Source: Sphingomonas sp. (GTDB lineage: Bacteria > Pseudomonadota > Alphaproteobacteria > Sphingomonadales > Sphingomonadaceae). From it: DNA of 42,255 nt. Below the pieces are notes generated by a model. That model was not told the DNA's origin and did no database searches. It saw nothing but the letters and a program-made list of their open reading frames with translations. Both the position numbers and the translations under genes were made by a program. This document shows, in pieces, positions 8,269 to 17,592 of this stretch. The stretch is from positions 1 through 42,255 of the forward strand of contig JANXUU010000150.1 of NCBI GenBank assembly GCA_025356055.1, read 5' to 3'. Within the stretch, counting starts at the first letter, position 1. Each line of letters opens with the position of its first letter.

Positions 8269-9085
8269 CCTGCAAGCGATCATCGACGCCGCGTGGGATG
8301 ATCGCGACGCAATCGGTGCTGGAACGAAAGGCGAAATCCGCGACGCCGTTGACGAGGCGCTGCGCCAACTTGATTCGGGCGAAGTGCGCGTCGCCACTCG
8401 CGAAAGCGTCGGCCAGTGGACCGTCCACCAATGGCTCAAGAAAGCCGTCCTCCTGTCCTTCCGCCTCAATCCGATGGAAGCAATATGCGGCGGCCCCGGC
8501 GGCGCGGCGTGGTGGGACAAGGTGCCGAGCAAGTTCGACGGCTGGGACGCCGCCCGCTTCACCAGCGCGGCGTTCCGCGCGGTCCCCGGCTGCATCGTCC
8601 GCCGCGGCGCCTTCATCGCGCCCGGGGCGGTCCTGATGCCAAGCTTCGTCAATCTGGGTGCCTACGTCGGCGAAGGCACGATGATCGACACCTGGGCGAC
8701 GGTCGGCAGCTGCGCCCAGATCGGCCGCAACGTCCACATCTCGGGCGGCACCGGCATCGGCGGCGTGCTCGAACCGCTTCAGGCCGGCCCGGTGATCATC
8801 GAGGACAACTGCTTCATCGGCGCCCGCTCCGAAGTCGCCGAAGGGGTCGTCGTGGAAGAGGGCGCAGTCATCTCGATGGGCGTATTCCTTGGTGCCAGCA
8901 CCAAGATCGTCGACCGCGCGACCGGTGACGTGATCTACGGCCGCGTCCCCGCCTATTCCGTCGTCGTCCCGGGCACGCTTCCGTCAGACAAGGGCGGCCC
9001 CAGCCTCGCCTGCGCGGTCATCGTCAAGCGCGTCGACGAGAAGACGCGCAGCAAGACGAGCATTAACGAATTGCTGAGGGATTAG
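8258..9085 (+). CDS. dapD: DapD, tetrahydrodipicolinate N-succinyltransferase
   Basis: 275 aa, normal for DapD. It transfers succinyl from succinyl-CoA to tetrahydrodipicolinate in the meso-diaminopimelate/lysine pathway. The N-terminal helical region is followed by a left-handed beta-helix of hexapeptide repeats ([35 protein letters not shown] and onward) and the family signatures [12 protein letters not shown] and [11 protein letters not shown]. The C terminus [14 protein letters not shown] is typical. It overlaps the upstream nucleotidase gene. Confidence 0.97.
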   Translation: MANDLQAIIDAAWDDRDAIGAGTKGEIRDAVDEALRQLDSGEVRVATRESVGQWTVHQWLKKAVLLSFRLNPMEAICGGPGGAAWWDKVPSKFDGWDAARFTSAAFRAVPGCIVRRGAFIAPGAVLMPSFVNLGAYVGEGTMIDTWATVGSCAQIGRNVHISGGTGIGGVLEPLQAGPVIIEDNCFIGARSEVAEGVVVEEGAVISMGVFLGASTKIVDRATGDVIYGRVPAYSVVVPGTLPSDKGGPSLACAVIVKRVDEKTRSKTSINELLRD

Positions 9086-9282
9086 GGGCGCCGAGCTCGC
9101 CGCTACGACAGTCGCTTGCGACCCGTTGCGGACTTTAGCTCCTCCCTCCCGTCGCCCCGGTCATGACCTACTTGCGAACATGTGTGAACATTCGCGGCAC
9201 CGCGGCGATCTTAAATAGGCTGCGAGGAGCTGACTTTGAACTGACCTTCCGGCTTTCCCGTCATGGCCGGTCGTTACCAGCG

Positions 9283-9846
9283 CTATTTCGCTTCAGCTAA
9301 ATCCTTCGCTGCCGACGCGCTCGTCCAGTCGCGGTCGCCGATGAAGCGCCACACTTCGATGCCCTTCGAATCGTAAAGGATGCTGGTCGGCAGAACGGGC
9401 GAACTCGTCTTTTCGCTCATCGCCATGTCGGCGTCCTGATAGGTTTCGAGCGTCTTGATGCCGTGCTCGGTGAGGAACGCCGAGACCGATCCGATCGGCC
9501 CGATGTCCTGTGACAGCGCCACGATCTTGACCGGCCCCTTTTGCGCCGCAAGCCGGTCGAGCGTCGGCAATTCCTTGACGCACGGCACGCACCAGCTGGC
9601 CCACAGATTGACCAGCACCGGGGCGCCCTTGAACTCGCTCAGCGCGGTGTCTTCGCCGTCGCCGTCCTTGATGACGATATCGGGTGCGGGCTTGCCGGCG
9701 TTGCCGCGGTCGAGGCCTTTGCGCGGGCCCTGATCGGCGCCACCCGCGGCGGACGTGGCGGGCGTCGCTTGCCGCTCCGAAGCCTTTTGCCTATCGCAGC
9801 CGCCGAGCAGCACGAGCCCCATAAGGAGCATGACGATCAGTCGCAC
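9283..9846 (-). CDS. TlpA/ResA-like thioredoxin-fold lipoprotein
   Basis: 187 aa. The start is taken as GTG at 9846, giving [16 protein letters not shown], a compact lipoprotein signal with lipobox LGGC, and a GGAG ribosome site about 8 nt upstream; the longer in-frame ATG at 9936 would run deep into argH. After a low-complexity linker comes a thioredoxin-like domain with active site WCVPC in [14 protein letters not shown] and the cis-proline region SPVLPTS. Likely a membrane-anchored periplasmic disulfide reductase or cytochrome-maturation helper. Divergent from argH with only 16 nt between starts. Confidence 0.88.
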   Translation of the reverse strand: MRLIVMLLMGLVLLGGCDRQKASERQATPATSAAGGADQGPRKGLDRGNAGKPAPDIVIKDGDGEDTALSEFKGAPVLVNLWASWCVPCVKELPTLDRLAAQKGPVKIVALSQDIGPIGSVSAFLTEHGIKTLETYQDADMAMSEKTSSPVLPTSILYDSKGIEVWRFIGDRDWTSASAAKDLAEAK

Positions 9847-9862
9847 GAGCAACTCCAATACG

Positions 9863-11227
9863 ATGTGGGGCGGGCGCTTTGGGGGCGGCCCGGCCGCGGT
9901 GATGCGCGAGATAAATGCCTCGATCGCAATCGACAAGCGATTGTGGCGTGAGGATATCGCCGCCAGCCGCGCTCACGCCGCGATGCTGGGACAACAAGGC
10001 ATCCTTTCCGCCGAAGACGCCAGCGCGATCGATTCCGGTCTGAGCCAGGTCGCCGCCGAAATCGCCGCTGGCAAGCTGGTCGAGGACCCCGCGCTCGAAG
10101 ACATTCACATGCATGTCGAGCACCGGCTGGCCGAACTGATCGGTCCCGCTGCTGGCCGCCTCCACACCGCCCGGTCACGCAATGATCAGGTCGCGACCGA
10201 TTTCAAGCTGTGGGTGCGCGGTGCGATCGACGAAGCGCTCGTCGGAATCGACGCATTCGAAGACGCGTTGCTGGCCCGCGCGCAGGAGCATGCAGCGACC
10301 GTCATGCCCGGCTTCACCCATCTCCAGTCGGGCCAGCCGGTTACGCTTGGCCATCACCTGATGGCCTACCGCGAAATGCTCGTCCGCGACCGCAGCCGGT
10401 TCGCTGATGCCCGCGCCCGCATGAACGAAAGCCCTCTCGGATCGGCTGCGCTCGCCGGAACCGGCTTCCCGCTCGATCGCGCCGCGACCGCCTCGGCACT
10501 AGGTTTCGATCGCCCGACTTCCAACAGCCTCGACGCCGTTTCCGACCGGGATTTCGCCGTCGATTATCTTCACGCCGCCGCGCTGACCGCCGTCCACTTG
10601 TCGCGGCTGGCGGAGGAAATCATCTTGTGGGCCTCGCAGCCGTTCGGCTTCGTCAGGCTGCCCGATGCCTGGTCGACCGGCTCGTCGATCATGCCCAATA
10701 AGCGCAACCCAGACGCCGCCGAACTGGTGCGTGGCCACTCAGCGCGCATCATCGGCGACCTCGTCACGATGCTCGTCCTGCTGAAAGGCCTGCCACTGGC
10801 CTATGCCAAGGACCTCCAGAACGACAAGCCGCCGGTCTTCGACGCCCACGACCTGCTCTCGCTCAGCCTAGCCGCAATGGCGGGGATGATTGCCGACCTC
10901 GAGTTCGTGCCGGAGACGATGCGCTCTGCCGCCGCCGCCGGTCACGCCACTGCGACCGACCTCGCCGACTGGCTGGTGCGCGAAGCCGACGTGCCGTTCC
11001 GCGAGGCCCACCACATCGCCGGCCGCGCCGTCGCCGTTGCCGAACTTGCCGACAAGCCGCTCGACGATCTCACGCTTGCCGAATTGCAGGCCGTCGACCC
11101 GCGCATCACCCAAGCCGCACTGGCCTGCCTCTCGGTCGAATCCTCGGTCGCCTCGCGCACTTCGGCTGGCGGCACCGCGCCGGTCCGCGTAAGGGAGGCC
11201 ATCGCCGCCGCCCGGAGTGCCAAGTGA
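9863..11227 (+). CDS. argH: ArgH, argininosuccinate lyase
   Basis: 454 aa. Cleaves argininosuccinate to arginine and fumarate, the last step of arginine synthesis; argG is in this window at 25.6-26.8 kb. It has MWGGRF at the N terminus, [18 protein letters not shown] and the fumarase/aspartase signature [12 protein letters not shown]. The start at 9863 fits the conserved N terminus; an upstream in-frame ATG at 9830 has AAGGAG only 1 nt away, which is too close. No clear Shine-Dalgarno precedes 9863. It overlaps the next gene by ATGA-type spacing. Confidence 0.96.
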   Translation: MWGGRFGGGPAAVMREINASIAIDKRLWREDIAASRAHAAMLGQQGILSAEDASAIDSGLSQVAAEIAAGKLVEDPALEDIHMHVEHRLAELIGPAAGRLHTARSRNDQVATDFKLWVRGAIDEALVGIDAFEDALLARAQEHAATVMPGFTHLQSGQPVTLGHHLMAYREMLVRDRSRFADARARMNESPLGSAALAGTGFPLDRAATASALGFDRPTSNSLDAVSDRDFAVDYLHAAALTAVHLSRLAEEIILWASQPFGFVRLPDAWSTGSSIMPNKRNPDAAELVRGHSARIIGDLVTMLVLLKGLPLAYAKDLQNDKPPVFDAHDLLSLSLAAMAGMIADLEFVPETMRSAAAAGHATATDLADWLVREADVPFREAHHIAGRAVAVAELADKPLDDLTLAELQAVDPRITQAALACLSVESSVASRTSAGGTAPVRVREAIAAARSAK

Positions 11228-11541
11228 AGCGTCTCGTCCTCTTGTCGATCCTCCTCGCTCTCGCCGCTTGCGGCAGAATCGCCCCGCTCGAGCCCGCACC
11301 TGGACACTCGCTACCGGTCAAGCCGGCGATGGCCGCGCGCCAGCCGACCGCGGAGGAACTGCTTGCACCGCGCACCGATGCCGCTCCGTCGCGGGTCGAT
11401 GAGCTGATCCGCAAATCCGCCCCGCGCCGCGCTGACCGCTTCGACCTTCCTCCGCCCGACGGCGGCGCACCGACGCTTCCCGCCGCGACCGAACCGGCCG
11501 CGACCTCATCCAACAAAACCGGACCAGAACAACCCAAATGA
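11224..11541 (+). CDS. Small LptM-like lipoprotein
   Basis: 105 aa. A signal peptide, [15 protein letters not shown], ends in lipobox LAAC, followed by GRIAPLEP, which resembles the CGxxGPLxPP start of LptM (YifL) lipoproteins. The rest is Pro/Ala-rich and disordered-looking. In many proteobacteria such a gene sits between argH and lysA; here it follows argH (4-nt overlap) but galU takes the lysA position, overlapping by 4 nt. An LptD-assembly role is inferred from family only. Confidence 0.8.
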   Translation: MKRLVLLSILLALAACGRIAPLEPAPGHSLPVKPAMAARQPTAEELLAPRTDAAPSRVDELIRKSAPRRADRFDLPPPDGGAPTLPAATEPAATSSNKTGPEQPK

Positions 11542-12413
11542 CCGCCATCCGTCCTGTCCGCAAAGCCGTCTTCCCCGTCGCTGGCCTCGGCACCCGCCTG
11601 CTTCCCGCGACCAAAACCATGCCCAAGGAAATGCTGACGGTCGTCGATCGCCCGCTGATCCAGTACGCCGTCGACGAAGCGCGCGACGCCGGGATCGAGC
11701 AGCTGATCTTCGTCACCGGCCGCGGCAAGTCGAGCCTGGTCGACTATTTCGATTTGGGCTTCGAGCTTGAGGCGACGATGGAAAAGGCTGGCAAGAGCCG
11801 CGCCGCCCTCGATGGATCGCGCACCACCCCGGGCGAGCTGATCTCGGTCCGCCAGCAGCAACCATTAGGTCTCGGCCATGCGGTATGGTGCGCCCGCCAC
11901 GTCGTCGGCGACGAGCCGTTCGCGGTGATCTTGCCCGACGACCTGATGGTCGGGGGGCTTGGAGTAGGCGGCGCGCTCCGCCAGATGGTCGAGGCGTATA
12001 ACCAGGTCGGCGGCAACATCGTTTGCGCCGCCGAAGTCCCCGCCGACAAGACCGCCAGCTATGGCATCGTCGATCCCGGCGAGACTCGCGGCAATCTTAC
12101 CGAGGTTCGCGGCATGGTCGAAAAACCGCGGCCCGGCGACGCCCCCTCACGCCTCGCGATCATCGGCCGCTACATCCTCCAGCCCGCGGTCATGGACATC
12201 CTCGACGCCAAGGAGACCGGCGCAGGCGGCGAGATCCAGCTGACCGACGCGATGGCCAGGCTGATCGGCCGTCAGCCGTTCCATGCGGTCAAGGTCGATG
12301 CGGTGCGTCACGACTGCGGCGACAAGGCTGGCTTCGTCCTCGCCAACCTCGCGATCGCAATGGACAACCCCGAGCTGGGGCCGATTATCGAGGAATATCT
12401 TGCTAGCCGCTAG
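11538..12413 (+). CDS. galU: GalU, UTP-glucose-1-phosphate uridylyltransferase
   Basis: 291 aa, the usual size. Makes UDP-glucose from UTP and glucose-1-phosphate for polysaccharide and glycolipid synthesis. The nucleotide-binding signature KAVFPVAGLGTRLLPATKTMPKEML is at the N terminus; FAVILPDDLMV holds the metal-binding DD, and GMVEKP and GGEIQLTDAM are typical. Its TAG stop shares a CTAG palindrome with the convergent stop of the receiver gene, a 4-nt overlap. Confidence 0.97.
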   Translation: MTAIRPVRKAVFPVAGLGTRLLPATKTMPKEMLTVVDRPLIQYAVDEARDAGIEQLIFVTGRGKSSLVDYFDLGFELEATMEKAGKSRAALDGSRTTPGELISVRQQQPLGLGHAVWCARHVVGDEPFAVILPDDLMVGGLGVGGALRQMVEAYNQVGGNIVCAAEVPADKTASYGIVDPGETRGNLTEVRGMVEKPRPGDAPSRLAIIGRYILQPAVMDILDAKETGAGGEIQLTDAMARLIGRQPFHAVKVDAVRHDCGDKAGFVLANLAIAMDNPELGPIIEEYLASR

Positions 12414-12952
12414 CCGGTTCGAACCAGTTCCGTCAGCCGTGCCAGCTCGCTTCTGCTCGCCGCCAGTGCGGCGCGCATTTCGCCAAGCTCGATCGCCCGC
12501 GTCACTACCCGCGCATCGAGCGTTGCATTGTCGGCGCGCAAATCCTTGAAGCCCCGCGCCCGCGCCAGCTGCCGCGCGATCCGCGCTAGAAGCACTTCAT
12601 GATGGAATGGCTTGACCACGATATCGTCGGCCCCCGCCTCAAGCGCGCGCACCGCGCCCGTCCGGTCGCTCCGCCCCGCAATCAGGATCACCGGCAGGTC
12701 GTGCAGCGCCGTGTCGTCGCGGATCAGCCGCACCAGCTCGATCCCGGTCATCAGCGGCATTGCGATCTCGGCCAGCACCAGGTCGACTGGTAGCCGATGC
12801 AATTCGGCGACCGCCGCCTGCGCGCCTTCCGCCGCCGCCACTCGATAGCCCGACTCACCGAGACGCCGCACGAGCACCCCCATCGCGCTGCGATTGGGCT
12901 CGACCAGCAGGATTCGTGGCTCCAGGCGCAATTGGGGTTCGGGCAAGTCCAT
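12410..12952 (-). CDS. Response-regulator receiver protein with degenerate active site
   Basis: 180 aa. A CheY-like receiver domain (about residues 12-122) followed by a helical, coiled-coil-like tail and no DNA-binding or enzymatic output domain. The fold pattern is clear (RILLVEPN, VDLVLAEIAMP, PVILIAG, GADDIVVKPF), but the usual acidic pair is Glu18-Pro19, the phosphoacceptor Asp is Glu62, and the switch Thr/Ser is Ala92. Lys114 is kept. It is therefore probably not phosphorylated conventionally and may be a constitutive or phosphorylation-independent adaptor. Its gene lies downstream of the HNH gene on the same strand, 42 nt apart. Confidence 0.85.
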   Translation of the reverse strand: MDLPEPQLRLEPRILLVEPNRSAMGVLVRRLGESGYRVAAAEGAQAAVAELHRLPVDLVLAEIAMPLMTGIELVRLIRDDTALHDLPVILIAGRSDRTGAVRALEAGADDIVVKPFHHEVLLARIARQLARARGFKDLRADNATLDARVVTRAIELGEMRAALAASRSELARLTELVRTG

Positions 12953-12994
12953 ATGAGTTCGCGATTAAACGCGAATGGTTAAGGTCGCCTTAGC

Positions 12995-13561
12995 TTACGC
13001 CTCGAGCTCGATGTCCCAATAGAGATAATCGCGCCAGCTGGTGTGCAGATAATTGGGCGGGAAGCTCTTGCCATGGTCCTGCAACTGCCAGCTCGTCGGG
13101 CGGATCGGTTCGCGATGGATCGGCATCTGCGCCTGCCTTGGCGTTCGTCCCCCCTTCTTCAGATTGCACGGCGCGCAGGCGGTCGCGACATTCTCCCACG
13201 TCGTCCGCCCACCCTGCGCGCGCGGCACCACATGATCGAACGTCAGCTCCTTATGGCTCCCGCAATAGACACACCGAAACCGATCGCGCAGAAACAGATT
13301 GAACCGCGTGAACGCCGGATATTCGTTGGGCCTGACGAACTGGCGAAGCGCGATCACCGACGGCAGCTTGAGCGACCGCGTCGGCGAATGCACCTCGCGG
13401 TCGTACAGCGCAACGACGTCGACCCGCTCGAGGAACATCGCCTTGACCGCGGTTTGCCACGGCCACAGGCTCAGTGGATAATAGGACAAGGGCGTATAGT
13501 CGGCGTTGAGCACCAGCGCCGGACATCCGTCGGGATGACGCATGAGGTCGGGATGATACAC
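12995..13561 (-). CDS. HNH endonuclease family protein
   Basis: 188 aa from GTG 13561, which gives the N terminus YHPDLMRHPDGCPALVLNADYTPLSYYPLSLWPW conserved in alphaproteobacterial HNH proteins; the longer in-frame extension upstream overlaps gluQ and is unlikely. The HNH domain has zinc cysteines C97/C100 (CVYC) and C129/C132 (CAPC), the DH pair at 109-110 and Asn124. A chromosomally conserved, stand-alone gene of this type is often annotated simply as HNH endonuclease; biological role uncertain (repair or processing nuclease). Confidence 0.9.
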   Translation of the reverse strand: MYHPDLMRHPDGCPALVLNADYTPLSYYPLSLWPWQTAVKAMFLERVDVVALYDREVHSPTRSLKLPSVIALRQFVRPNEYPAFTRFNLFLRDRFRCVYCGSHKELTFDHVVPRAQGGRTTWENVATACAPCNLKKGGRTPRQAQMPIHREPIRPTSWQLQDHGKSFPPNYLHTSWRDYLYWDIELEA

Positions 13562-13664
13562 GAGCGCGCGAACCCTTTCGTTCGAACCCCGCACAACTCC
13601 GGCCCTGTCGCACGCAAGGAGGAGAGGGCGAAGCCCGCTTCCCTTGTGACGCGCCGGCTGCCCA

Positions 13665-13692
13665 AAAATACTACAAAGGGCCGACGTGACAA
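13665..13692 (-). promoter_or_regulatory. Candidate sigma70-like promoter for the HNH gene
   Basis: On the minus strand, TTGTCA (-35-like, 5 of 6 to consensus) and TATTTT (-10-like, 4 of 6) are spaced by 16 nt, about 100 nt upstream of the HNH GTG start, in the 173-nt divergent gap shared with gluQ. Seen by eye only. Confidence 0.3.
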
Positions 13693-13734
13693 GAGCATGA
13701 CAGCACGGCGAATGATTCCACGTCAAGAGTTCTC

Positions 13735-14565
13735 GTGAGCGAAATTTCGCGCTTCGCGCCTTCGCCGACGGGACTGCTTCATCTTGGACACGCTTTTTCG
13801 GCCGTGCTCGCGGCGGAAGCGGGGCGCTTCCTGCTCCGTATCGAGGACCTCGATCAGGGTCGCACCCGGCCGGAATTCGTCGCCGCGATCGACGAGGATC
13901 TGGCGTGGCTCGGCCTCGCCCCCGCCGAGCCGCCACTCATCCAATCCAAGCGAAGCGAGCTCTACGCCGCGGCGCTCGACCGCTTCCGCGCCGCCGGCCT
14001 CGCCTACCCTTGCTATTGCACACGAGCCGACATCGCCGCCGCGCTTAGTGCCCCCCACGGCGATAGCCCCCGGTACCCCGGCATCTGCCGCGACCTCCCC
14101 GACGACCCCGCCCGCCGCGCCTCAGACCCCCACAGCTGGCGGCTCGACGTCGACAAGGCCCTCGCCCGCACCGCCCTCCCGACCTGGCGCGAAGGCGAAA
14201 CCGACCACACCGCCACCCCCTCCGACCTCGACGACATCATTCTCGCGCGCAAGGATGCTCCCGCCGCCTACCACCTCGCCTGCGTCATCGACGATGCCGC
14301 TTCAGGCGTGACCATCGTCACCCGTGGCGTCGATCTTCGCTCCTCGACCGCTGTCCAGCGCCTCCTCCAGACCCTCCTCGACCTCCCCGAGCCGACCTAC
14401 CGCCACCACCCCCTCGTCACCCATTCCAACGGCTGCCGCCTTGCCAAGCGCGACCACGCTCCGACCCTCGCCGCGATGCGCGCCGCAGGGATCGACGGTG
14501 GCACCCTCGCCGCCGACTTACGCGCCCATCGCCTCCCCCTAGGATTCGCCCTCGCGCACGCCTAA
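13735..14565 (+). CDS. gluQ: GluQ, glutamyl-Q tRNA(Asp) synthetase
   Basis: 276 aa. A truncated glutamyl-tRNA synthetase paralogue that lacks the anticodon-binding domain and attaches glutamate to queuosine in tRNA(Asp). RFAPSPTGLLHLGH carries the HIGH-like motif, CYCTR plus the Cys of PGICR form the zinc site, and RLAKRD is the KMSKS-like loop. Length and missing C-terminal domain separate it from GltX. GTG start at 13735; no strong Shine-Dalgarno. Confidence 0.93.
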   Translation: MSEISRFAPSPTGLLHLGHAFSAVLAAEAGRFLLRIEDLDQGRTRPEFVAAIDEDLAWLGLAPAEPPLIQSKRSELYAAALDRFRAAGLAYPCYCTRADIAAALSAPHGDSPRYPGICRDLPDDPARRASDPHSWRLDVDKALARTALPTWREGETDHTATPSDLDDIILARKDAPAAYHLACVIDDAASGVTIVTRGVDLRSSTAVQRLLQTLLDLPEPTYRHHPLVTHSNGCRLAKRDHAPTLAAMRAAGIDGGTLAADLRAHRLPLGFALAHA

Positions 14566-14574
14566 ATAAGGTCC

Positions 14575-14781
14575 ATGACCATCCTCCTCATCCTCGCTCT
14601 CGTCGCCGCCATGGGCGCGACGGCCTACGTCCTCGTCCGCGGCGTCATCGCGATGGCCAACGGCAAGGAAAACAACGGCGCGAAACAGCAGGAATGGATG
14701 CGCAAGCGCGTGCTCTATCAGGGCATCGCCATCGCCATCGTCGCGGTCATCCTGCTCATCGCCGGCGGCGGGCGCAGCTAG
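14575..14781 (+). CDS. HIG1-like two-helix membrane protein
   Basis: 68 aa with two transmembrane helices (residues about 2-25 and 48-64) joined by a polar loop containing QQEWMRKRVLYQG, the conserved HIG1-domain segment. In alphaproteobacteria these small proteins typically sit directly upstream of the PduO-type cobalamin adenosyltransferase, as here. Roles in respiratory-complex support are known for some HIG1 proteins; not established for this one. Confidence 0.8.
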   Translation: MTILLILALVAAMGATAYVLVRGVIAMANGKENNGAKQQEWMRKRVLYQGIAIAIVAVILLIAGGGRS

Positions 14782-14799
14782 CCGGCGCGAGCCCGACCG

Positions 14800-15375
14800 A
14801 TGGTCAAGCTTAACAAGATCTACACCCGCACCGGCGACGACGGCACCTCGGGCCTTGTCGACGGATCGCGCGTGTCGAAATCGAGCCCGCGCATGGTCGC
14901 GATCGGCGATGTCGATGAGGCCAACAGCGCACTTGGCCTCGCCATCGCCCACCTCGGCGACCACCCCCTCGCCCCCTCGCTCCTTCGCATCCAGAACGAG
15001 CTGTTCGACCTTGGCGCCGACCTTGCGACGCCGGTCACCGACGAAGCCGACCTCGACTGGGCGCTGCGCATGATCCTGGAACAATCGACCCGCCTCGAAC
15101 GCGAGATCGACGCGATGAACGAAAGCCTCGCTCCCCTCGCCAGCTTCATCCTCCCCGGCGGCTCATCCGCCGTCGCCGCGCTCCACCTCGCCCGCGCGAT
15201 CGTCCGCCGCGCCGAGCGCGCCACGGTCGAACTTGCCAAGGCCGAGCGCATCAATCCTCCCGCCGCGACGTATCTGAACCGCCTGTCGGACCATTTGTTC
15301 GTCTCCGCGCGTTCGGTTGCAGCAGGCGAGGGAGACGATGTGCTGTGGCGACCCGGTGCAACCCGAGATCAGTGA
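14800..15375 (+). CDS. PduO-type cob(I)alamin adenosyltransferase
   Basis: 191 aa. Transfers the adenosyl group from ATP to cob(I)alamin to make coenzyme B12. The ATP-binding motif TRTGDDGTSGLVDGSRVSK is at residues 8-26, GDVDEANSALGLA follows, and the signature ARAIVRRAERATVEL lies near the C terminus. The last codons overlap the GTG start of egtB (GTGA), suggesting cotranscription despite unrelated functions. Confidence 0.94.
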   Translation: MVKLNKIYTRTGDDGTSGLVDGSRVSKSSPRMVAIGDVDEANSALGLAIAHLGDHPLAPSLLRIQNELFDLGADLATPVTDEADLDWALRMILEQSTRLEREIDAMNESLAPLASFILPGGSSAVAALHLARAIVRRAERATVELAKAERINPPAATYLNRLSDHLFVSARSVAAGEGDDVLWRPGATRDQ

Positions 15376-16574
15376 CTGACGAACTGGCGGCGCGGTTCCA
15401 CGCAACCCGCCAACTGACGCTCGACCTCGCCGCATCGCTGAGCGACGCCGACGCCACGATCCAGCCCAACCCCGACGCCTCGCCCGCCAAATGGCATCTC
15501 GCGCACGTCACCTGGTTCCTCGAAACCTTCATCCTGCGCGACCTCGGCCAGTCCCCATTCGACGAGCGCTTCGCGTTCCTCTTCAACAGCTACTACGAAG
15601 GCGAGGGCGAGCGATTGGCGCGCGACCGCCGCGGCATGATCTCGCGCCCCACCCTCGACGCGATCCGCGACTGGCGAACCCATGTCGACGACGCCATCGA
15701 CCGCGCGCTTCCAACCTTGTCGCCCGATGGCCTGGCCCTCGTCGAACTTGGCATCCAGCATGAGCAGCAGCACCAGGAGCTGTTCCTCACCGACATCCTC
15801 GCCACCTTCGCCGCCAACCCGCTCGAGCCGATCTACGCCAAAGCACCTCCCGCGCTGACCACCGCCACTGACTTGAGTTGGACTTCGCACCCCGGCGGAA
15901 TCGCGCTGATCGGGGCGGGGGAGGGCCGCTTCGCCTTCGACTGCGAGCAACCCCGTCACCAGACCCTGCTCCACCCCCACGCGCTCGCCACCCGCCCGGT
16001 TACCAACGCCGACTGGGACGAATTCATCGCGGACAGGGGCTACTCCAGTCCCACCCTTTGGCTGTCCGAAGGCTGGGACTGGGTCCGCCGTCAGGGCATC
16101 GCCGCCCCGCTCTACTGGCACGAGGATGGCACCGCCTTCACGCTGGCCGGCCGCATCGAGCGCAACCCCGCCGCGCCGGTCGCGCACATCAGTTTCTATG
16201 AAGCCGATGCCTTCGCCCACTGGGCCAGCGCCCGCTTGCCCCGCGAGGAGGAATGGGAAGCCGCCGCCCATGCCGCCGATCCCACCGAAGGTCAGCAACT
16301 GGATCAGGCCATCGCCACCGTCCCCGCGCCCAAATCGACCCTCTTCGGATCGGTCTGGGAATGGACCGGATCGGCCTTTCTCGCCCACCCCGGCTTCGCC
16401 CCCGCGAGCGGCACTGTCGGCGAGTACAACGGCAAATTCATGTCCGGCCAGTTCGTCCTGAAAGGTGCCAGCTGCGCCACGCCAAGAGGGCACTCGCGTG
16501 CGAGCTACCGTAACTTCTTCCCGCCCGCCGCGCGCTGGCAATTCACTGGAGCCCGCCTTGCTCGAGACCTCTGA
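15372..16574 (+). CDS. egtB: EgtB, ergothioneine sulfoxide synthase
   Basis: 400 aa. A non-heme iron enzyme that joins hercynine to a cysteine-type thiol donor in ergothioneine synthesis. The N-terminal DinB-like domain has the iron-ligand histidine in WHLAHVTWFLE and the HxxxHxE motif in QHEQQHQEL; the C-terminal FGE-sulfatase domain has GEGRFAFDCEQPRH, LWLSEGWDWV and FGSVWEWT. Start chosen as GTG 15372 in a GTGA overlap with the upstream stop rather than ATG 15345. It overlaps egtD by 17 nt. No egtA, egtC or egtE is visible nearby. Confidence 0.95.
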   Translation: MTDELAARFHATRQLTLDLAASLSDADATIQPNPDASPAKWHLAHVTWFLETFILRDLGQSPFDERFAFLFNSYYEGEGERLARDRRGMISRPTLDAIRDWRTHVDDAIDRALPTLSPDGLALVELGIQHEQQHQELFLTDILATFAANPLEPIYAKAPPALTTATDLSWTSHPGGIALIGAGEGRFAFDCEQPRHQTLLHPHALATRPVTNADWDEFIADRGYSSPTLWLSEGWDWVRRQGIAAPLYWHEDGTAFTLAGRIERNPAAPVAHISFYEADAFAHWASARLPREEEWEAAAHAADPTEGQQLDQAIATVPAPKSTLFGSVWEWTGSAFLAHPGFAPASGTVGEYNGKFMSGQFVLKGASCATPRGHSRASYRNFFPPAARWQFTGARLARDL

Positions 16575-17556
16575 CGCGTCCTTTGCCGACGCTGCGCCAA
16601 CCACTGCGAGCGACCCCCCGGTCGACCCCGCCTTCCGCGACGATGTGCTTCGCGGGCTCGCCGAGCCGATCCCGTCGATCCCCGCGCGCTGGCTCTACGA
16701 CCGGCGCGGGTCGGAGCTGTTCGACGAGATTACCCGCCTCGATGCTTATTACCCCACCCGCACCGAGACCACGCTGCTCAAGTCAATCATGCCCGAGATC
16801 GCCGCCGCGCTCCCGACCGGGCTTGCGGTCGTCGAATTTGGCGCCGGTTCCGCGACCAAATCCCCCCTCTTGCTCGAAGCGATCCACCCCTCCGCCTACG
16901 TCCCGATCGACATTTCGGGCGATTATCTCCACGAAAGTGCGGGCGCGGTCGACGATCGCTTTGGCTTCCCCGTCCTCCCCGTCGTCGCGGATTTCACCAA
17001 GGCCCTCGCCCTCCCGCCGGAAATCGAAGCCGCCCCGAAACTCGGCTTCTTCCCCGGTTCGACGATCGGCAATTTCGTCCCCCGCAGCGCGACCGACCTC
17101 CTGCGCCATTTCCGCAGCCTGCTCGGCACCGGATCGCGGCTGCTCATCGGCATGGACCGCGTGAAGCCCGTCGATCGGCTGATCGCCGCCTACGACGACC
17201 CGCAAGGGGTGACCGCCGCCTTCAACACGAATCTCATCACGCGCATCAACCGCGAGCTTGGCGGCACCATCCCCGACGCCGCCTTCATCCACGAAGCGCG
17301 CTGGAACGACATGATCGGCCGCATCGAGATGCACCTGGTCGCCACTCGCGATGTCGATCTCACCATCGAGGGCCAGCCGTTCCACTTCGCGCAAGGCTCC
17401 TCGATCCACACCGAAAACAGCCACAAATACGGCCAGCGCGGCAGCCGCCTGCTGCTCCTCGCCGGCGGCTGGACCCCGGTCGCCGAATGGAGCGACCCCG
17501 CGGGCGACTTCGCTCTGATCCTCGCCGAAGCCCAGCACAACCGTTTTGCCCCCTAA
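16558..17556 (+). CDS. egtD: EgtD, histidine N-alpha-trimethyltransferase
   Basis: 332 aa. SAM-dependent methyltransferase that converts histidine to hercynine, the first step of ergothioneine synthesis. The domain has the SAM motif [18 protein letters not shown], the early [16 protein letters not shown] signature and [14 protein letters not shown] 16558 is preferred: GGAG lies 6 nt upstream and the length then matches EgtD proteins (about 320-330 aa); the longer in-frame ATG at 16465 lies deep inside egtB. Coupled to egtB by overlap. Confidence 0.95.
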   Translation: MLETSDASFADAAPTTASDPPVDPAFRDDVLRGLAEPIPSIPARWLYDRRGSELFDEITRLDAYYPTRTETTLLKSIMPEIAAALPTGLAVVEFGAGSATKSPLLLEAIHPSAYVPIDISGDYLHESAGAVDDRFGFPVLPVVADFTKALALPPEIEAAPKLGFFPGSTIGNFVPRSATDLLRHFRSLLGTGSRLLIGMDRVKPVDRLIAAYDDPQGVTAAFNTNLITRINRELGGTIPDAAFIHEARWNDMIGRIEMHLVATRDVDLTIEGQPFHFAQGSSIHTENSHKYGQRGSRLLLLAGGWTPVAEWSDPAGDFALILAEAQHNRFAP

Positions 17557-17592
17557 GTTGTGCGGGTCCCGCCGCCCGGCTAGGACGCGCGC

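Noticed and set aside
9086-9282. Possible small RNA or regulatory element after dapD
   Set aside because: Only short hairpins (such as GTCGCTTGCGAC) are seen and no promoter-terminator pair; not enough for a call.
15369-16604. 411-codon minus-strand ORF opposite egtB
   Set aside because: Gly/Arg/Val-rich text with no motifs; egtB carries all expected active-site residues.
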